Assembly: GCA_027063505.1 (NCBI GenBank)
Contig: JAMORO010000038.1
Coordinates: 57,169 to 121,168 of the forward strand
DNA length: 64,000 bases
Source of the DNA: Sulfurimonas sp.
GTDB lineage: Bacteria; Campylobacterota; Campylobacteria; Campylobacterales; Sulfurimonadaceae
Direction of reading: 5' to 3'
Shown here: positions 31,990 through 41,933 of the stretch, piece by piece
Numbering within the stretch: position 1 is the stretch's first letter
How the letters are laid out: each line of letters begins with the position of its first letter
Notes under the pieces: generated by a model
Database searches by the model: none
Told to the model about the DNA's origin: nothing
The model's input: the letters and a program-made list of their open reading frames with translations, nothing else
Position numbers and translations under genes: made by a program

Positions 31990-31998
31990 TATTCAAAC

Positions 31999-33726
31999 CT
32001 ATATATGAAGTTTTTGTCTAAAGTAGAGATCTACATCAAAGTAGATTTCACCATTACGGTTTTTAAAAGTAAGGTTACTTTTATTAAGCTCACTAATGTG
32101 CTTTTTACCCATAACTGCAAGCACAACTTTCATACTTTTTATAAGGTTCTTGTGATAACTACCGATCTCATTTCCTTTCTTGATAACAAGATATGAAGCA
32201 CGTTTCTTCTCATCTTGTGTAGCAAGACCAACAGGACAGACATGTGAACCAAAACCAGAACACATACGAGCACGAATACAACCACCACTCATCATAAAAC
32301 CACGAGCGATTCCAATGGCATCAGCACCCATACTCATCGTAATGATTACATCATCAGGAGTCAGTACTTTTCCACTCGCTATCAGTTTTACATCTTCTCT
32401 AATCTTATACTGTCTAAAAATGGTATCAACCACATATATAGCATTGTTTGTAGAGAGTCCTACTGACTCCATAAGTTCTAGTGGTGCTGTAGCACTACCA
32501 CCTTCACCACTGTCAATAGTTATAAAGTCAGGAATCCCTTTTCCATCCTCTTTTCTCTGTGCAATAAGCTCTGCTAACTCTTCAACAGCTCCAGCATCTG
32601 AGACTACTATCTTAAAACCAACAGGTTTTTGTGAAAGGTTCTGTAGTTTTCCAACAAAGTCTAGGAGCTCTTCATCTGTATTGGCATAAGGAAAACGGTT
32701 TGGAGAGAAAACATCTTTACCCTCAGGTACACCACGGTAGTATGCTATATCTGCATTTACTTTTGCACCGGCTAGTTTTCCACCAGTCTGTTTTGCACCT
32801 TGTGCTATTTTAATCTCTGTCATTTTACAGAACTTCATACTCTTTTGATAACGAATAGGATCAAAGTTCCCCTCACTGTCTCTGACTCCATAAAGTCCCG
32901 AGCTTATTTGAAAGATCATATCTGGTAAGCTCTCAGGGACCTCTTTTGGAAACGATTCAAGAGGAGCATCCCAATTTACACGGAAAAGGACATGAGTTTT
33001 TGTGTCGTAGATATAAGTGTTTTGTGTTTTTTTATTGAGGAGTATCGTTCTGTACCACTTAAGAGCAACTTTACGGTTAAATAGTAGGTCACCAATTTTA
33101 AAGAAGAGTTCCGCAAGGAGTGTACTTTTAACTATCTCTAAATAGTCACAGTCATTAAGGTCCGGTTTAAGAGTAAAAAGATGATTAGATGTAAGTGAAC
33201 CCTCTCCTGTATTTACTGTAAGTTCTGAGTTCTTTCCTGCAAGACTAAAAGCACGGACAGCTTCAGGACTTAATGCTCCATCACTCATCGCAGAACGAAT
33301 AATCGGTGTTTTAGATATAAATGGAATCTCTCTATTCTCTCCAAAAATAACTTCAGTATCATCACTTACCTCTTCTTGGTTAAGGACATTTGAAGAGTGC
33401 TTAATGATAAAACGAGATCCTGAAAAAGGTTGGTTTACAGAAAAAGATTGGTAGTTTGGTACATCTTTAGCAGCTCTATATACCCAGTCCACTTTATCTT
33501 TAGATTCATAGAATGTCTCTTCAGCAAAGTACTGACGAAGTGGTTCCCTTAATGCTTCAAAAAGATAGCGCATACGTCCAATAACAGGATAGTTTATAAG
33601 AAGTGAATGTTTTCTTTGAACATATTTGTCATAGATAAAGAGTGCAAAGAGAAGAATAACCCCTGCGAGTACGAAAAACTCAATAAAGTTTATAAAAATT
33701 TCCCAACTGTTATGAAGAGTATCCAT
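31999..33726 (-). CDS. FMN-binding glutamate synthase-family protein
   Basis: FITIDSGEGGSATAPLELMESVGLSTNNAIY...LIASGKVLTPDDVIITMSMGADAIGIARGFMMSGGCIRARMC...CPVGLATQD. Confidence 0.85.
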   Translation of the reverse strand: MDTLHNSWEIFINFIEFFVLAGVILLFALFIYDKYVQRKHSLLINYPVIGRMRYLFEALREPLRQYFAEETFYESKDKVDWVYRAAKDVPNYQSFSVNQPFSGSRFIIKHSSNVLNQEEVSDDTEVIFGENREIPFISKTPIIRSAMSDGALSPEAVRAFSLAGKNSELTVNTGEGSLTSNHLFTLKPDLNDCDYLEIVKSTLLAELFFKIGDLLFNRKVALKWYRTILLNKKTQNTYIYDTKTHVLFRVNWDAPLESFPKEVPESLPDMIFQISSGLYGVRDSEGNFDPIRYQKSMKFCKMTEIKIAQGAKQTGGKLAGAKVNADIAYYRGVPEGKDVFSPNRFPYANTDEELLDFVGKLQNLSQKPVGFKIVVSDAGAVEELAELIAQRKEDGKGIPDFITIDSGEGGSATAPLELMESVGLSTNNAIYVVDTIFRQYKIREDVKLIASGKVLTPDDVIITMSMGADAIGIARGFMMSGGCIRARMCSGFGSHVCPVGLATQDEKKRASYLVIKKGNEIGSYHKNLIKSMKVVLAVMGKKHISELNKSNLTFKNRNGEIYFDVDLYFRQKLHI

Positions 33727-33727
33727 A

Positions 33728-34939
33728 TTAAAAATCTTCCAGTGCGATAGTCTGCTCTGTTTTGTTCTGTAAATCTTTTATCCAAATAGTGCTATTTTCA
33801 AGCTCATCACTTCCAATAACACAGCAAAATCTTGCATTTACTTTATCTGCACCTTTGAGGTGGTTTTTAAGATTTTTTGCTTTAAAATCACAAGATACTT
33901 TTTTGCTTTGGCGTTTACTCTGTGTCAGTTTTACAACTAAGTCTACAGCCTCTGCATCCATCGCACCTATGTAGTAACCTTCACGTTTTTTCTCAGGCAT
34001 AACGATGAGTTCCATAAGACGCTCTATCCCCATAGCAAATCCAACCGCAGGAGTTGCACGACCATCTAAAAACTCTACAAGTCTATCATAACGACCACCA
34101 CCAGCGATAGCACTCTGACTTCCAATGTTGTCACTTACAAACTCAAATGCTGTCTTAGAGTAGTAGTCAAGACCACGAACAAGGTTCGTGTCTATCTCAT
34201 ACTCTATCTCATTATCATCGAGGATTGATTTGAGTTTTGTGAAGTCACTCTCACACCCCTCACAAAGAGAGTTTATAAGTTTAGGAGCTTGTGTGTAAAG
34301 GCTTTGACACTTTTCATTTTTACAATCAAGTACACGAATAGGGTTTGTCGCTTTACGACGCTTACAATCTTCACAGATTTCATCCTCTACTGACTCTATA
34401 AATGCTACGAGTGAGTCACGGTACTGAGGCATACAGTTTTGGTCTCCCAAAGAGTTGAGTTGGAGTCTATAGCCAATGCCACAAGCTTTTAAAATGTCGG
34501 CTACCATCATAATCATAGTCGCATCTTCATAGACACTAGCAACTCCAAAACTCTCTACACCAAACTGGTGAAACTGACGAAGACGACCTTTTTGTGGACG
34601 TTCATAACGAAACATACTTCCGTGGTAGAAAAAGCGGTGAGTTCCACCAGCACGGTCAAGTTTCTGCTGTACAAAGGCACGAACAACACCAGCTGTTCCC
34701 TCTGGGCGAAGACAGACATCGTTGTCACCTTTATCTGTGAACTGATACATCTCTTTTCCAACGATGTCACTAGACTCTCCAACACTGCGTTTAAAAAGAG
34801 CCGTCTCCTCTAAAAGAGGTGTCTCGATAAAATGAAAACCATACTTCTGTGCTACGTCTGTTGCTAGATTTATAAAGTAAGTAAATCTCTCATAATCCTC
34901 ACTTAAAATATCGTTCATTCCTCTTAAAGACTTGATCAT
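33728..34939 (-). CDS. hisS: Histidyl-tRNA synthetase
   Basis: LRGMNDILSEDY, LRPEGTAGVVRAF, FRYERPQKGRLRQFHQFGVE, VRGLDYYSKTAFEFV, AGGGRYDRLVE. Confidence 0.95.
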   Translation of the reverse strand: MIKSLRGMNDILSEDYERFTYFINLATDVAQKYGFHFIETPLLEETALFKRSVGESSDIVGKEMYQFTDKGDNDVCLRPEGTAGVVRAFVQQKLDRAGGTHRFFYHGSMFRYERPQKGRLRQFHQFGVESFGVASVYEDATMIMMVADILKACGIGYRLQLNSLGDQNCMPQYRDSLVAFIESVEDEICEDCKRRKATNPIRVLDCKNEKCQSLYTQAPKLINSLCEGCESDFTKLKSILDDNEIEYEIDTNLVRGLDYYSKTAFEFVSDNIGSQSAIAGGGRYDRLVEFLDGRATPAVGFAMGIERLMELIVMPEKKREGYYIGAMDAEAVDLVVKLTQSKRQSKKVSCDFKAKNLKNHLKGADKVNARFCCVIGSDELENSTIWIKDLQNKTEQTIALEDF

Positions 34940-35074
34940 TGTTATCCTTCATCGTTTTTATAGTTTATAAATTATAGTGATGTAAGGATAGCGTTTTATT
35001 GCTTTTGTTTTTATGATGAACCTTCTTCAAAGTCTAAAAAGAGTAAAATCTATTATTAATTTTTAGGATAAAAA

Positions 35075-36325
35075 ATGTCATTTGAACAACTAAAACTCTC
35101 TTCTTCACTTCAAAAAGCACTTCAAAAAAATGGTTATACTGAGCCAACACAGATACAAAAAAAAGTAATTCCTTTGGTAATAGAACAAAAAGATATTATT
35201 GCTCAGAGTCAGACAGGAACGGGAAAGACTGCTAGTTTTGTTCTGCCTATACTTGAGAGACTTCAAGCTACAAAAGGGGAGGGAAAAGCAAAACTTAAAG
35301 TTGTAGTGTTAACTCCTACTAGAGAGCTTACTCTTCAGGTGAGTAGTAGTTTTGAGGTACTTGGTGAGTTCTTAGAGAAACCTTTAAAAGTAGTGAGTGT
35401 TATCGGTGGAGAGAGTTTAGGGGATCAGATATTTAAAATCCAAAAAGGGTGTGATGTTTTAGTCGCTACAAGTGGTCGTTTTATAGATCTACTCTCAAAA
35501 AAACAGACAAACCTTTCTCATCTTGAGTTCTTCGTTTTAGATGAGGCAGATAAGATGCTTGATTTAGGTTTTGCTGAGGAGTTAGAGACTCTTCTTGAAC
35601 TACTTCCTAAAAAACGCCAAAACCTTCTTTTCTCTGCAACATACCCTGAAAAGATGAAGCAGATTGCAGCACGGATTACTCAAAACGCTATAGAGATAAA
35701 CTTAGAAGTAAAAGAGCAAGTTGTTACAAAAATAAAACAGAGAGTTATCACAACAAGTAGAGAGAAGAGAGGACCACTTCTTCGACACCTACTTAAAGAA
35801 AGTAGCTGGAAATCTGTTTTAGTCTTTATGGCAAATAAAAGAGCAACTGATAATATCGCTGAAAAGTTTAGAAAGTATGGCTTTGAGGCTGCTTCATTTA
35901 ACGCCGACCTAGATCAAGAGATACGAAATGAGACTCTAATGGCGTTTAAAGAGAGAAAGATAAGAATCCTTTTTGCAACCGATATCGCTTCACGAGGACT
36001 TGATATAAAAGATGTTGATTTAGTTGTAAACTACGACCTACCTCGTTCTCCTGCAGATTATATTCATCGTATCGGGCGAACTGCTCGTGAGGGGAAGAGA
36101 GGAGAGGCTATAAGCTTTATAGACTATGAAAATATGGATCACTTTAAGTTGATTGAAAAACGTAGTGATATAAAGCTTGAGAGAGAAATAGTCAGTGGCT
36201 TTGAGTTAGAGGGTAAGACACCAAAAAAAGAGAAAGGTCCTGCACCGGTCAAGGGAAAGAAAAAGAGTAAGAAAGATAAACTAAGAGAAAAACTAGCACG
36301 AGAGGGGAAGAGTGAATCGCATTAA
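35075..36325 (+). CDS. DEAD-box RNA helicase
   Basis: AQSQTGTGKTASFVLPIL, PTRELTLQV, VLDEADKMLDLGF, HRIGRTAREGKRG; basic tail. Confidence 0.95.
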   Translation: MSFEQLKLSSSLQKALQKNGYTEPTQIQKKVIPLVIEQKDIIAQSQTGTGKTASFVLPILERLQATKGEGKAKLKVVVLTPTRELTLQVSSSFEVLGEFLEKPLKVVSVIGGESLGDQIFKIQKGCDVLVATSGRFIDLLSKKQTNLSHLEFFVLDEADKMLDLGFAEELETLLELLPKKRQNLLFSATYPEKMKQIAARITQNAIEINLEVKEQVVTKIKQRVITTSREKRGPLLRHLLKESSWKSVLVFMANKRATDNIAEKFRKYGFEAASFNADLDQEIRNETLMAFKERKIRILFATDIASRGLDIKDVDLVVNYDLPRSPADYIHRIGRTAREGKRGEAISFIDYENMDHFKLIEKRSDIKLEREIVSGFELEGKTPKKEKGPAPVKGKKKSKKDKLREKLAREGKSESH

Positions 36326-37034
36326 GTATCTGCATATTCATCTTTTTACTTTTCTCGTTATCTGGTTAGGGCTTTTTTTAGATAGTAGTAGAGTTGATAA
36401 CCAACTTGCCGCTTCATTTGTAAGTTTTTTAGCATTTTTATGGGTTTATAGAGCTGTTTCAAAATCTTCACAACATATGATGCTAGCAGGTTTAGTGATA
36501 GCGTTTTGTGGTGAATTATTTTTCTCTTTACTCTTAGGTATGTATACTTATAGGCTTGAAAACCTACCAGCCTATGTTCCTTTTGGTCATGCCATAGTCT
36601 ATGTAAGTGTTTACTACATTGTCAAAGAGCCTTTAGTAAAACAGTATAAAGAGAAGATTATCAAAGTACTTTTTATTTTAATGATTATATATTCATCCCT
36701 TTGGCTTCTTATTGGAGATGATAGTTTTGGGTTTCTCTGTATGCTAGTTATACTTTTTCTCTTTAAACGCTATCCCACAACAAAGCTCTTTTTTCTAATA
36801 ATGTTTTTTACTATAGCTTATCTAGAGATTATTGGAACACACTATGGGTGTTGGGTTTGGCCTGATGTATGGTTTGATAAGGTGAGTTTTGTAAGTAGTG
36901 CAAATCCACCGAGTGCTATCTCTGTCTTTTATTTCGGCTTTGATGCGGGGTGTCTATGGTTATATAAACGCTATGATAGAAAAAGATGGGCTCGACTGAG
37001 AGTTATTCAGAGTAGGATGAGTAGTGCTGCTTAA
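36312..37034 (+). CDS. Polytopic membrane protein, unknown function
   Basis: About 7-8 hydrophobic segments; overlaps end of helicase gene. Confidence 0.55.
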   Translation: MNRIKYLHIHLFTFLVIWLGLFLDSSRVDNQLAASFVSFLAFLWVYRAVSKSSQHMMLAGLVIAFCGELFFSLLLGMYTYRLENLPAYVPFGHAIVYVSVYYIVKEPLVKQYKEKIIKVLFILMIIYSSLWLLIGDDSFGFLCMLVILFLFKRYPTTKLFFLIMFFTIAYLEIIGTHYGCWVWPDVWFDKVSFVSSANPPSAISVFYFGFDAGCLWLYKRYDRKRWARLRVIQSRMSSAA

Positions 37035-37945
37035 GAGACCTTTTTAGGTATAAAGTAGATAACACTCTCAAAAATCCCTTCCATATAGTGGCGAAGGTAA
37101 ATGCTGTAGTCATCTCTTATAGCTAAAACTTTTTGTGGTATTTTGTACCAATCCTCAGCCTTATGGTAGATACAGATAGCAAGAGTAGGGTGGTAGTCTC
37201 TAATGGTTGCAACTGCCCCATCTATAGCATCTTGTTCTGCACCCTCAATGTCAAGTTTTATATAATCAACTTTTGACTTAACGATATTGTCTATCGTGTC
37301 TATCTCTACACTCTGAGTTCCCTTACCATAGATGCTAGAAAAGGATTTCTCTTCGTTAAAAAATAGTCTCTCTTTTCTTGAACCGATACCACACTCTATA
37401 AACGCTATCTTACTCTCATCTGCTAAGTCACGCTTTGCTATACGGAGATTCTCAGCGATGGGCTCTATACACCATATCTTCTCATACTCAGGGTAGTGCT
37501 TTATCACCTCTGCCGCTGTGTCACCAACATAACCTCCCCCATCAAAGAAGCAGATATTTTTCATCTCTGGGAGTATCTCTCTGTCAAAGTACTGTCCCTT
37601 GTGGTCATTAGTAAAGCCTTGCATAAAATCATAATCAAAAGAGATTTTAAAGTTGATTACCTTAGTAAATATTTCTTTTGATTTTTTATCTGCGAGGCAC
37701 TTATAAGTAGTAGAGTAGTCTGAATAGTTCTCTCTAAAATCTTTTTCAAAATCCATAATGAAAGGAGGTTCTACAAGAGAAAGGTCACTATACTTTATAA
37801 GATCAAGATAACTAATGTTTAAAAACCCTAAAGTATCTAGATGGCGTTTTACTTCAAGAGGACTTCCTGTAGCTGTCCATAAAATAAGTGCACCCTTTGG
37901 TACCTCTTCTATCTTTAGTACCTCTTTTTTTCGTGAACGCTGCAC
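37031..37945 (-). CDS. FkbM-family methyltransferase (true N-terminus probably upstream)
   Basis: FFDGGGYVGDTAAEVIKHYPEYEKIWCIEPIAENLRIAKRDL...VDYIKLDIEGAEQDAIDGA; GTG at ORF start. Confidence 0.8.
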   Translation of the reverse strand: MQRSRKKEVLKIEEVPKGALILWTATGSPLEVKRHLDTLGFLNISYLDLIKYSDLSLVEPPFIMDFEKDFRENYSDYSTTYKCLADKKSKEIFTKVINFKISFDYDFMQGFTNDHKGQYFDREILPEMKNICFFDGGGYVGDTAAEVIKHYPEYEKIWCIEPIAENLRIAKRDLADESKIAFIECGIGSRKERLFFNEEKSFSSIYGKGTQSVEIDTIDNIVKSKVDYIKLDIEGAEQDAIDGAVATIRDYHPTLAICIYHKAEDWYKIPQKVLAIRDDYSIYLRHYMEGIFESVIYFIPKKVS

Positions 37946-38112
37946 ACGAGTAAAGTCATCTATGATGCCATCAACTTCAAGAGATTTAAGAACACTTCGT
38001 GTGAGTCTGTTGATACCTAAAATGTACTTTTTTGTCTCATTTTTACTAATGAACTGGGCGACTAGCTTTTGCTTACTCTCATTTATGTAGTCACTATCTA
38101 TAATCTTGATGG

Positions 38113-38697
38113 TTACTTCTCGTCTGAAAGGTGCGAGAGTATCGCGGTTGTAATTGCTTCTCGAGAGAGAGTTGCATCTATCTCTATAAGTGTGAGACCT
38201 AAAAGCTCTGTTGCTTTGATGATAGCGTTTTGAATATTAAGGAGATACTCACTGCCACGAAGTTCTATGCCATCGAGCTCTTTTTGTGAGAGTCTATACT
38301 CCAGTTCTTCTTTTGTTAAACGCAGGAGAAAGACTTTTTGCGGGTAAACGCCATCTGTTGCAAAGTTATTTAAAGAGACTAACTCCTCTTCGCTTATACC
38401 ACCTTGTGTAAGGGCGTAAGCAACACCACTGACAGCACTTCTATCGGAGATAATCATTTTTGTATCTATATTTGGCTCTATAACTCTACTCATATGCTCA
38501 GCACGGTCAGCAAGAAAGAGAAGAAACTCTGCTTTTTTACTCTGTGTTCTAGCGGAGAGAACCATCTCCCGTATCTCTTTTCCTATCTCAGTAGCTCCAG
38601 GCTCTTTTGTGATGATAGCATTTGGAAAGCTTTGCGCTATAGCTTCTATCTGTGTACTTTTTCCAGCAGTATCTATCCCTTCTATCGCAATGTACAT
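38113..38697 (-). CDS. tmk: Thymidylate kinase
   Basis: MYIAIEGIDTAGKSTQIEAIAQSFP...DRSAVSGVAYA. Confidence 0.92.
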   Translation of the reverse strand: MYIAIEGIDTAGKSTQIEAIAQSFPNAIITKEPGATEIGKEIREMVLSARTQSKKAEFLLFLADRAEHMSRVIEPNIDTKMIISDRSAVSGVAYALTQGGISEEELVSLNNFATDGVYPQKVFLLRLTKEELEYRLSQKELDGIELRGSEYLLNIQNAIIKATELLGLTLIEIDATLSREAITTAILSHLSDEK

Positions 38698-39185
38698 GAA
38701 GTCATATCTCCTATGATTTTTTGTACAGAGTTTGGAAGAAGATGTTCTGTTTTTCCGTTAAACTTTAAAAGATTACGAACGATAGATGAGCTTATAAAAG
38801 CATTTTGAAGTTTTGGCATGAGATAAACTGTCTCTATAGTCTCATCAAGTGAGTTATTTAGGTAGCCAAGTTGGAGTTCATACTCAAAGTCACTCACCGC
38901 ACGAAGTCCACGGATGAGGATTCCTGCACTATGTTCATGTGCGAGTTCTATAGTAAGGTTATCAAATCCAACAACACGAACACCTTCAAGTCCTTTTACC
39001 GCTTCTTCAGCCATAGCGATACGCTCTGAGAGTGTAAACATTGGTTTTTTATCTACAGAAGCTGCAACGGCAACGATAACTTCATCAAAGAGGTTGTGAG
39101 CTCTCTCTATAATGTCAAAATGTCCATTCGTTATAGGGTCAAATGTTCCCGGGTAAAGTGCAATATTTTTCAATGTTATTCCCAT
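38682..39185 (-). CDS. coaD: Pantetheine-phosphate adenylyltransferase
   Basis: IALYPGTFDPITNGHFDIIERAHNLFDEVIVAVA...LIRGLRAVSDFEYELQLGYLN...ISSSIVRNLLKF. Confidence 0.95.
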   Translation of the reverse strand: MGITLKNIALYPGTFDPITNGHFDIIERAHNLFDEVIVAVAASVDKKPMFTLSERIAMAEEAVKGLEGVRVVGFDNLTIELAHEHSAGILIRGLRAVSDFEYELQLGYLNNSLDETIETVYLMPKLQNAFISSSIVRNLLKFNGKTEHLLPNSVQKIIGDMTSCTLR

Positions 39186-39697
39186 CTTTTATATAAGTTA
39201 TTTTCTATGCCAAGCAGATCAAACCACTTGCCAATAATAAAGTTCTCCATCTCATCAAGAGATTGCTGCTCTGAGTAGTATGCCATAACGGGTGGTGCTA
39301 TTATGATGCCTAAGCTTGCAAGTTTATGCATGTTCTCTAAAGCTATAGCAGAAAAAGGCATCTCCCTTGGTGCAAGGATGAGTTTTTTCTGCTCTTTAAT
39401 CATAACTGCGGCTGTTCGTGTTACGAGGTTGTCAGCTATACCACAGGCGATTTTTGCGAGGGTATTCATGGAGCAGGGTGCTATGATCATAGCATCAACT
39501 CCAAAAGAGCCCGAAGCGATACTTGCACCGATGTTTTCATTTTCATGAAGTGTGGTGTTTTTAAGCTCTTTTGTTAAAACTGTTTGCGAGTTTTGTGTCA
39601 TTATAAAGTGTTTTTCTATGGAGTCTGGGAGAAGCTCAAGAGTTTTTACTCCGAGGTTTACACCACTTGCTCCACTGGTTGCTACAACTATTTTCAC
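39176..39697 (-). CDS. ubiX: Flavin prenyltransferase UbiX
   Basis: VVATSGASGVNLGVKTLELLP...ASGSFGVDAMIIAPCSMNTLAKIACGIADNLVTRTAAVMIKEQKKLILAPREMPFS. Confidence 0.92.
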   Translation of the reverse strand: MKIVVATSGASGVNLGVKTLELLPDSIEKHFIMTQNSQTVLTKELKNTTLHENENIGASIASGSFGVDAMIIAPCSMNTLAKIACGIADNLVTRTAAVMIKEQKKLILAPREMPFSAIALENMHKLASLGIIIAPPVMAYYSEQQSLDEMENFIIGKWFDLLGIENNLYKRWE

Positions 39698-40459
39698 TTA
39701 TCGTATCTCCGCTGTTTTTCTGCCTGTTACAATGGCGTTTATCTTTTTTCCACTACCATTTATCACGGTAATGGTTTGACCATATCTACCGCTTTTGTTT
39801 GCTTTACCTACAAAAGATATAGCGATGTTCTGGTCTAGTATGGTTACACTGATTCTATCACCACGTTTAACAAGCATAAGGCCCATTACATCTCGTGATG
39901 TAATGGTAGTCCCTTTTTTTATCTTTCGCTTTGCTTCATAACTTGCCTTTTTTAAGTCCAAAAGAGGCATAGCTCGAAACTTATCTAAACGAATAGTACT
40001 TTTTTTTACATTAAGGTTTGATAACTCATCCCCTCTTTTTAACTCTATCTTAGATTGAAGGACTATAAGTTTGGCATCTACAGTGTAGTTAAAAAAGATT
40101 TTTTTATTATCTTTAGTTTTTATAGAGAGTGTACCACTTTTTCTAAGATAGAACTTTCTATTAAGATGTATGGTGTAGTCACTCGTTAAAGTAGGAAGGT
40201 ATGAACGAGGCGATACCTGTATGTTTTGAATGATAATATTAGGGTATGTTTCACTATACTTGAGTCTTAAATGATACTTTATATCTGAAAGGTTGATAGG
40301 ACTTTTTTGAGTAAACTGTGTATAGGTGTGTTTGGATTGAAAGTTTTTATATCCTAGTTCAAAAAGTGTTCGTAGAAGTAGTTTTGTTTTTACTCTCTTT
40401 GTATGTTTTGACTCTCTTATCTGAAAGAGTACTCTATCTGTTTGTGGATTTTTAATCAC
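39698..40459 (-). CDS. flgA: Flagellar P-ring assembly protein FlgA (N-terminus extends upstream to about 40582)
   Basis: SAF-like KRGDELSNLNVKKSTIRLDKFRAMPLLDLKKASYEAKRKIKKGTTITSRDVMGLMLVKRGDRISVTI...VINGSGKKINAIVTGRKTAEIR; in-frame upstream signal peptide. Confidence 0.85.
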   Translation of the reverse strand: MIKNPQTDRVLFQIRESKHTKRVKTKLLLRTLFELGYKNFQSKHTYTQFTQKSPINLSDIKYHLRLKYSETYPNIIIQNIQVSPRSYLPTLTSDYTIHLNRKFYLRKSGTLSIKTKDNKKIFFNYTVDAKLIVLQSKIELKRGDELSNLNVKKSTIRLDKFRAMPLLDLKKASYEAKRKIKKGTTITSRDVMGLMLVKRGDRISVTILDQNIAISFVGKANKSGRYGQTITVINGSGKKINAIVTGRKTAEIR

Positions 40460-40635
40460 ATCTGAGAGGAGAATTTTTTTATCTTTTACAAAGTAGTTAC
40501 TCTCTAGATATTGTGTCGCAAAGAGATTAGTAGTAAAAAAAAGGAGTAGTAAAAAAAATAGTTTGATAAGAGTACTCTTTATAGATAAATTTAGAGTATT
40601 TTAACATAAGTAAATGAATAGGAAGCTGTTTGCTG

Positions 40636-40710
40636 TGGATGGGGTAGAGGGATTCGAACCCCCGAATACCAGTACCAAAAACTAGTGCCTTACCGCTTGG
40701 CGATACCCCA
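40636..40710 (-). tRNA. tRNA-Gln (TTG), copy 1
   Basis: Reverse complement TGGGGTATCGCCAAGCGGTAAGGCACTAGTTTTTGGTACTGGTATTCGGGGGTTCGAATCCCTCTACCCCATCCA; cloverleaf and encoded CCA. Confidence 0.96.
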
Positions 40711-40753
40711 ATGTGTTGTTATAATGTTTAATATTTTGATTTTTTTTGTAAAT

Positions 40754-40830
<77 letters not shown>

Positions 40831-40868
40831 ACGCTTAATACTTGATGAAAATCAAATATTGTAAATTG

Positions 40869-40943
40869 TGGATGGGGTAGAGGGATTCGAACCCCCGAAT
40901 ACCAGTACCAAAAACTAGTGCCTTACCGCTTGGCGATACCCCA
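40869..40943 (-). tRNA. tRNA-Gln (TTG), copy 2
   Basis: Identical to 40636..40710. Confidence 0.96.
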
Positions 40944-40965
40944 ACATTAAAAAGTGAAAGAAAAT

Positions 40966-41042
<77 letters not shown>

Positions 41043-41214
41043 ACACTTAAACAAATCATATTACTATGTTTGTTGGAGCGAGATTATAGGAAAATTCCTT
41101 TTTAAAGTCAAGGGTTTCTCTCCTAAATTTACAATTCTTTTTAAATTTGTGTAATTTTTAAGAAAAAAGCTCTTATTTTTAGGAAAAAACTAAAAAATCA
41201 CAACTTAAGAGGAG

Positions 41215-41511
41215 TTACACTTCCTCTACTATTGGAGTAAGTGCTTCACCACTATCCTCTTCTATTTTCGCTCTAGCTTCTGCCATCTGTACTCTAATCT
41301 CATCCATAATATGAGGGAGGACATCTTCTGCTTTAGTCCATCGTACTTCATCAACATGACCACCATAGTCAGCACCAAGCTCTTCTACTTTTTTTTCTAA
41401 CTCTTCTACATTTTGGCAGTGAACAATACGTCCATCAACTGTATCTTTGAGTTCTATATACCACTTTTCATCAGGATCAACTAAAATAGTTGCTTCAAAT
41501 ACAACAGCCAT
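41215..41511 (-). CDS. Hypothetical protein at the end of the nap operon
   Basis: 99-codon ORF immediately downstream of napD, same strand. Confidence 0.65.
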   Translation of the reverse strand: MAVVFEATILVDPDEKWYIELKDTVDGRIVHCQNVEELEKKVEELGADYGGHVDEVRWTKAEDVLPHIMDEIRVQMAEARAKIEEDSGEALTPIVEEV

Positions 41512-41514
41512 CTC

Positions 41515-41913
41515 TTACTCTTCTCGTTTTTTTGAAGCATCAAACTGTGCGGCAAATGCTACCATATCTTCGCGTTTTTTCATATCGCCATTATAAACAA
41601 CTTTGTCAACATCAACATCTGAATCACGAAGTACTTTAGGCACTACGTCACGATTATTTATCACTTCCATATGTTCATCAAGTTCATCTTCAGAGTATGC
41701 CATCTGCATATCCGCAGCAATTACATGAGCTATGGCTTCAACCACTCTAAGTTTAGTAAGTTCTTCACCAACACCTTCACCCTCTATAGTAATGATAACA
41801 CGACCTTTTTCATCATGCATATGATAATCACACACTTCACAATCTTTCAAATCTTGAACAACCTGTTCTAAATATTTTGGTAGACACTGTACTACAATAC
41901 TTGATACATTCAT
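41515..41913 (-). CDS. napD: NapD-like chaperone
   Basis: MNVSSIVVQCLPKYLEQVVQDLKDCEVCDYHMHDEKGRVIITIEGEG...HVIAADMQMAYSEDELDEH. Confidence 0.85.
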   Translation of the reverse strand: MNVSSIVVQCLPKYLEQVVQDLKDCEVCDYHMHDEKGRVIITIEGEGVGEELTKLRVVEAIAHVIAADMQMAYSEDELDEHMEVINNRDVVPKVLRDSDVDVDKVVYNGDMKKREDMVAFAAQFDASKKREE

Positions 41914-41933
41914 AATTATATTCCTCTTTTATG

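Noticed and set aside
32180-32689. 169-aa ORF antisense to the glutamate synthase-family gene
   Set aside because: Complement of a conserved coding region.
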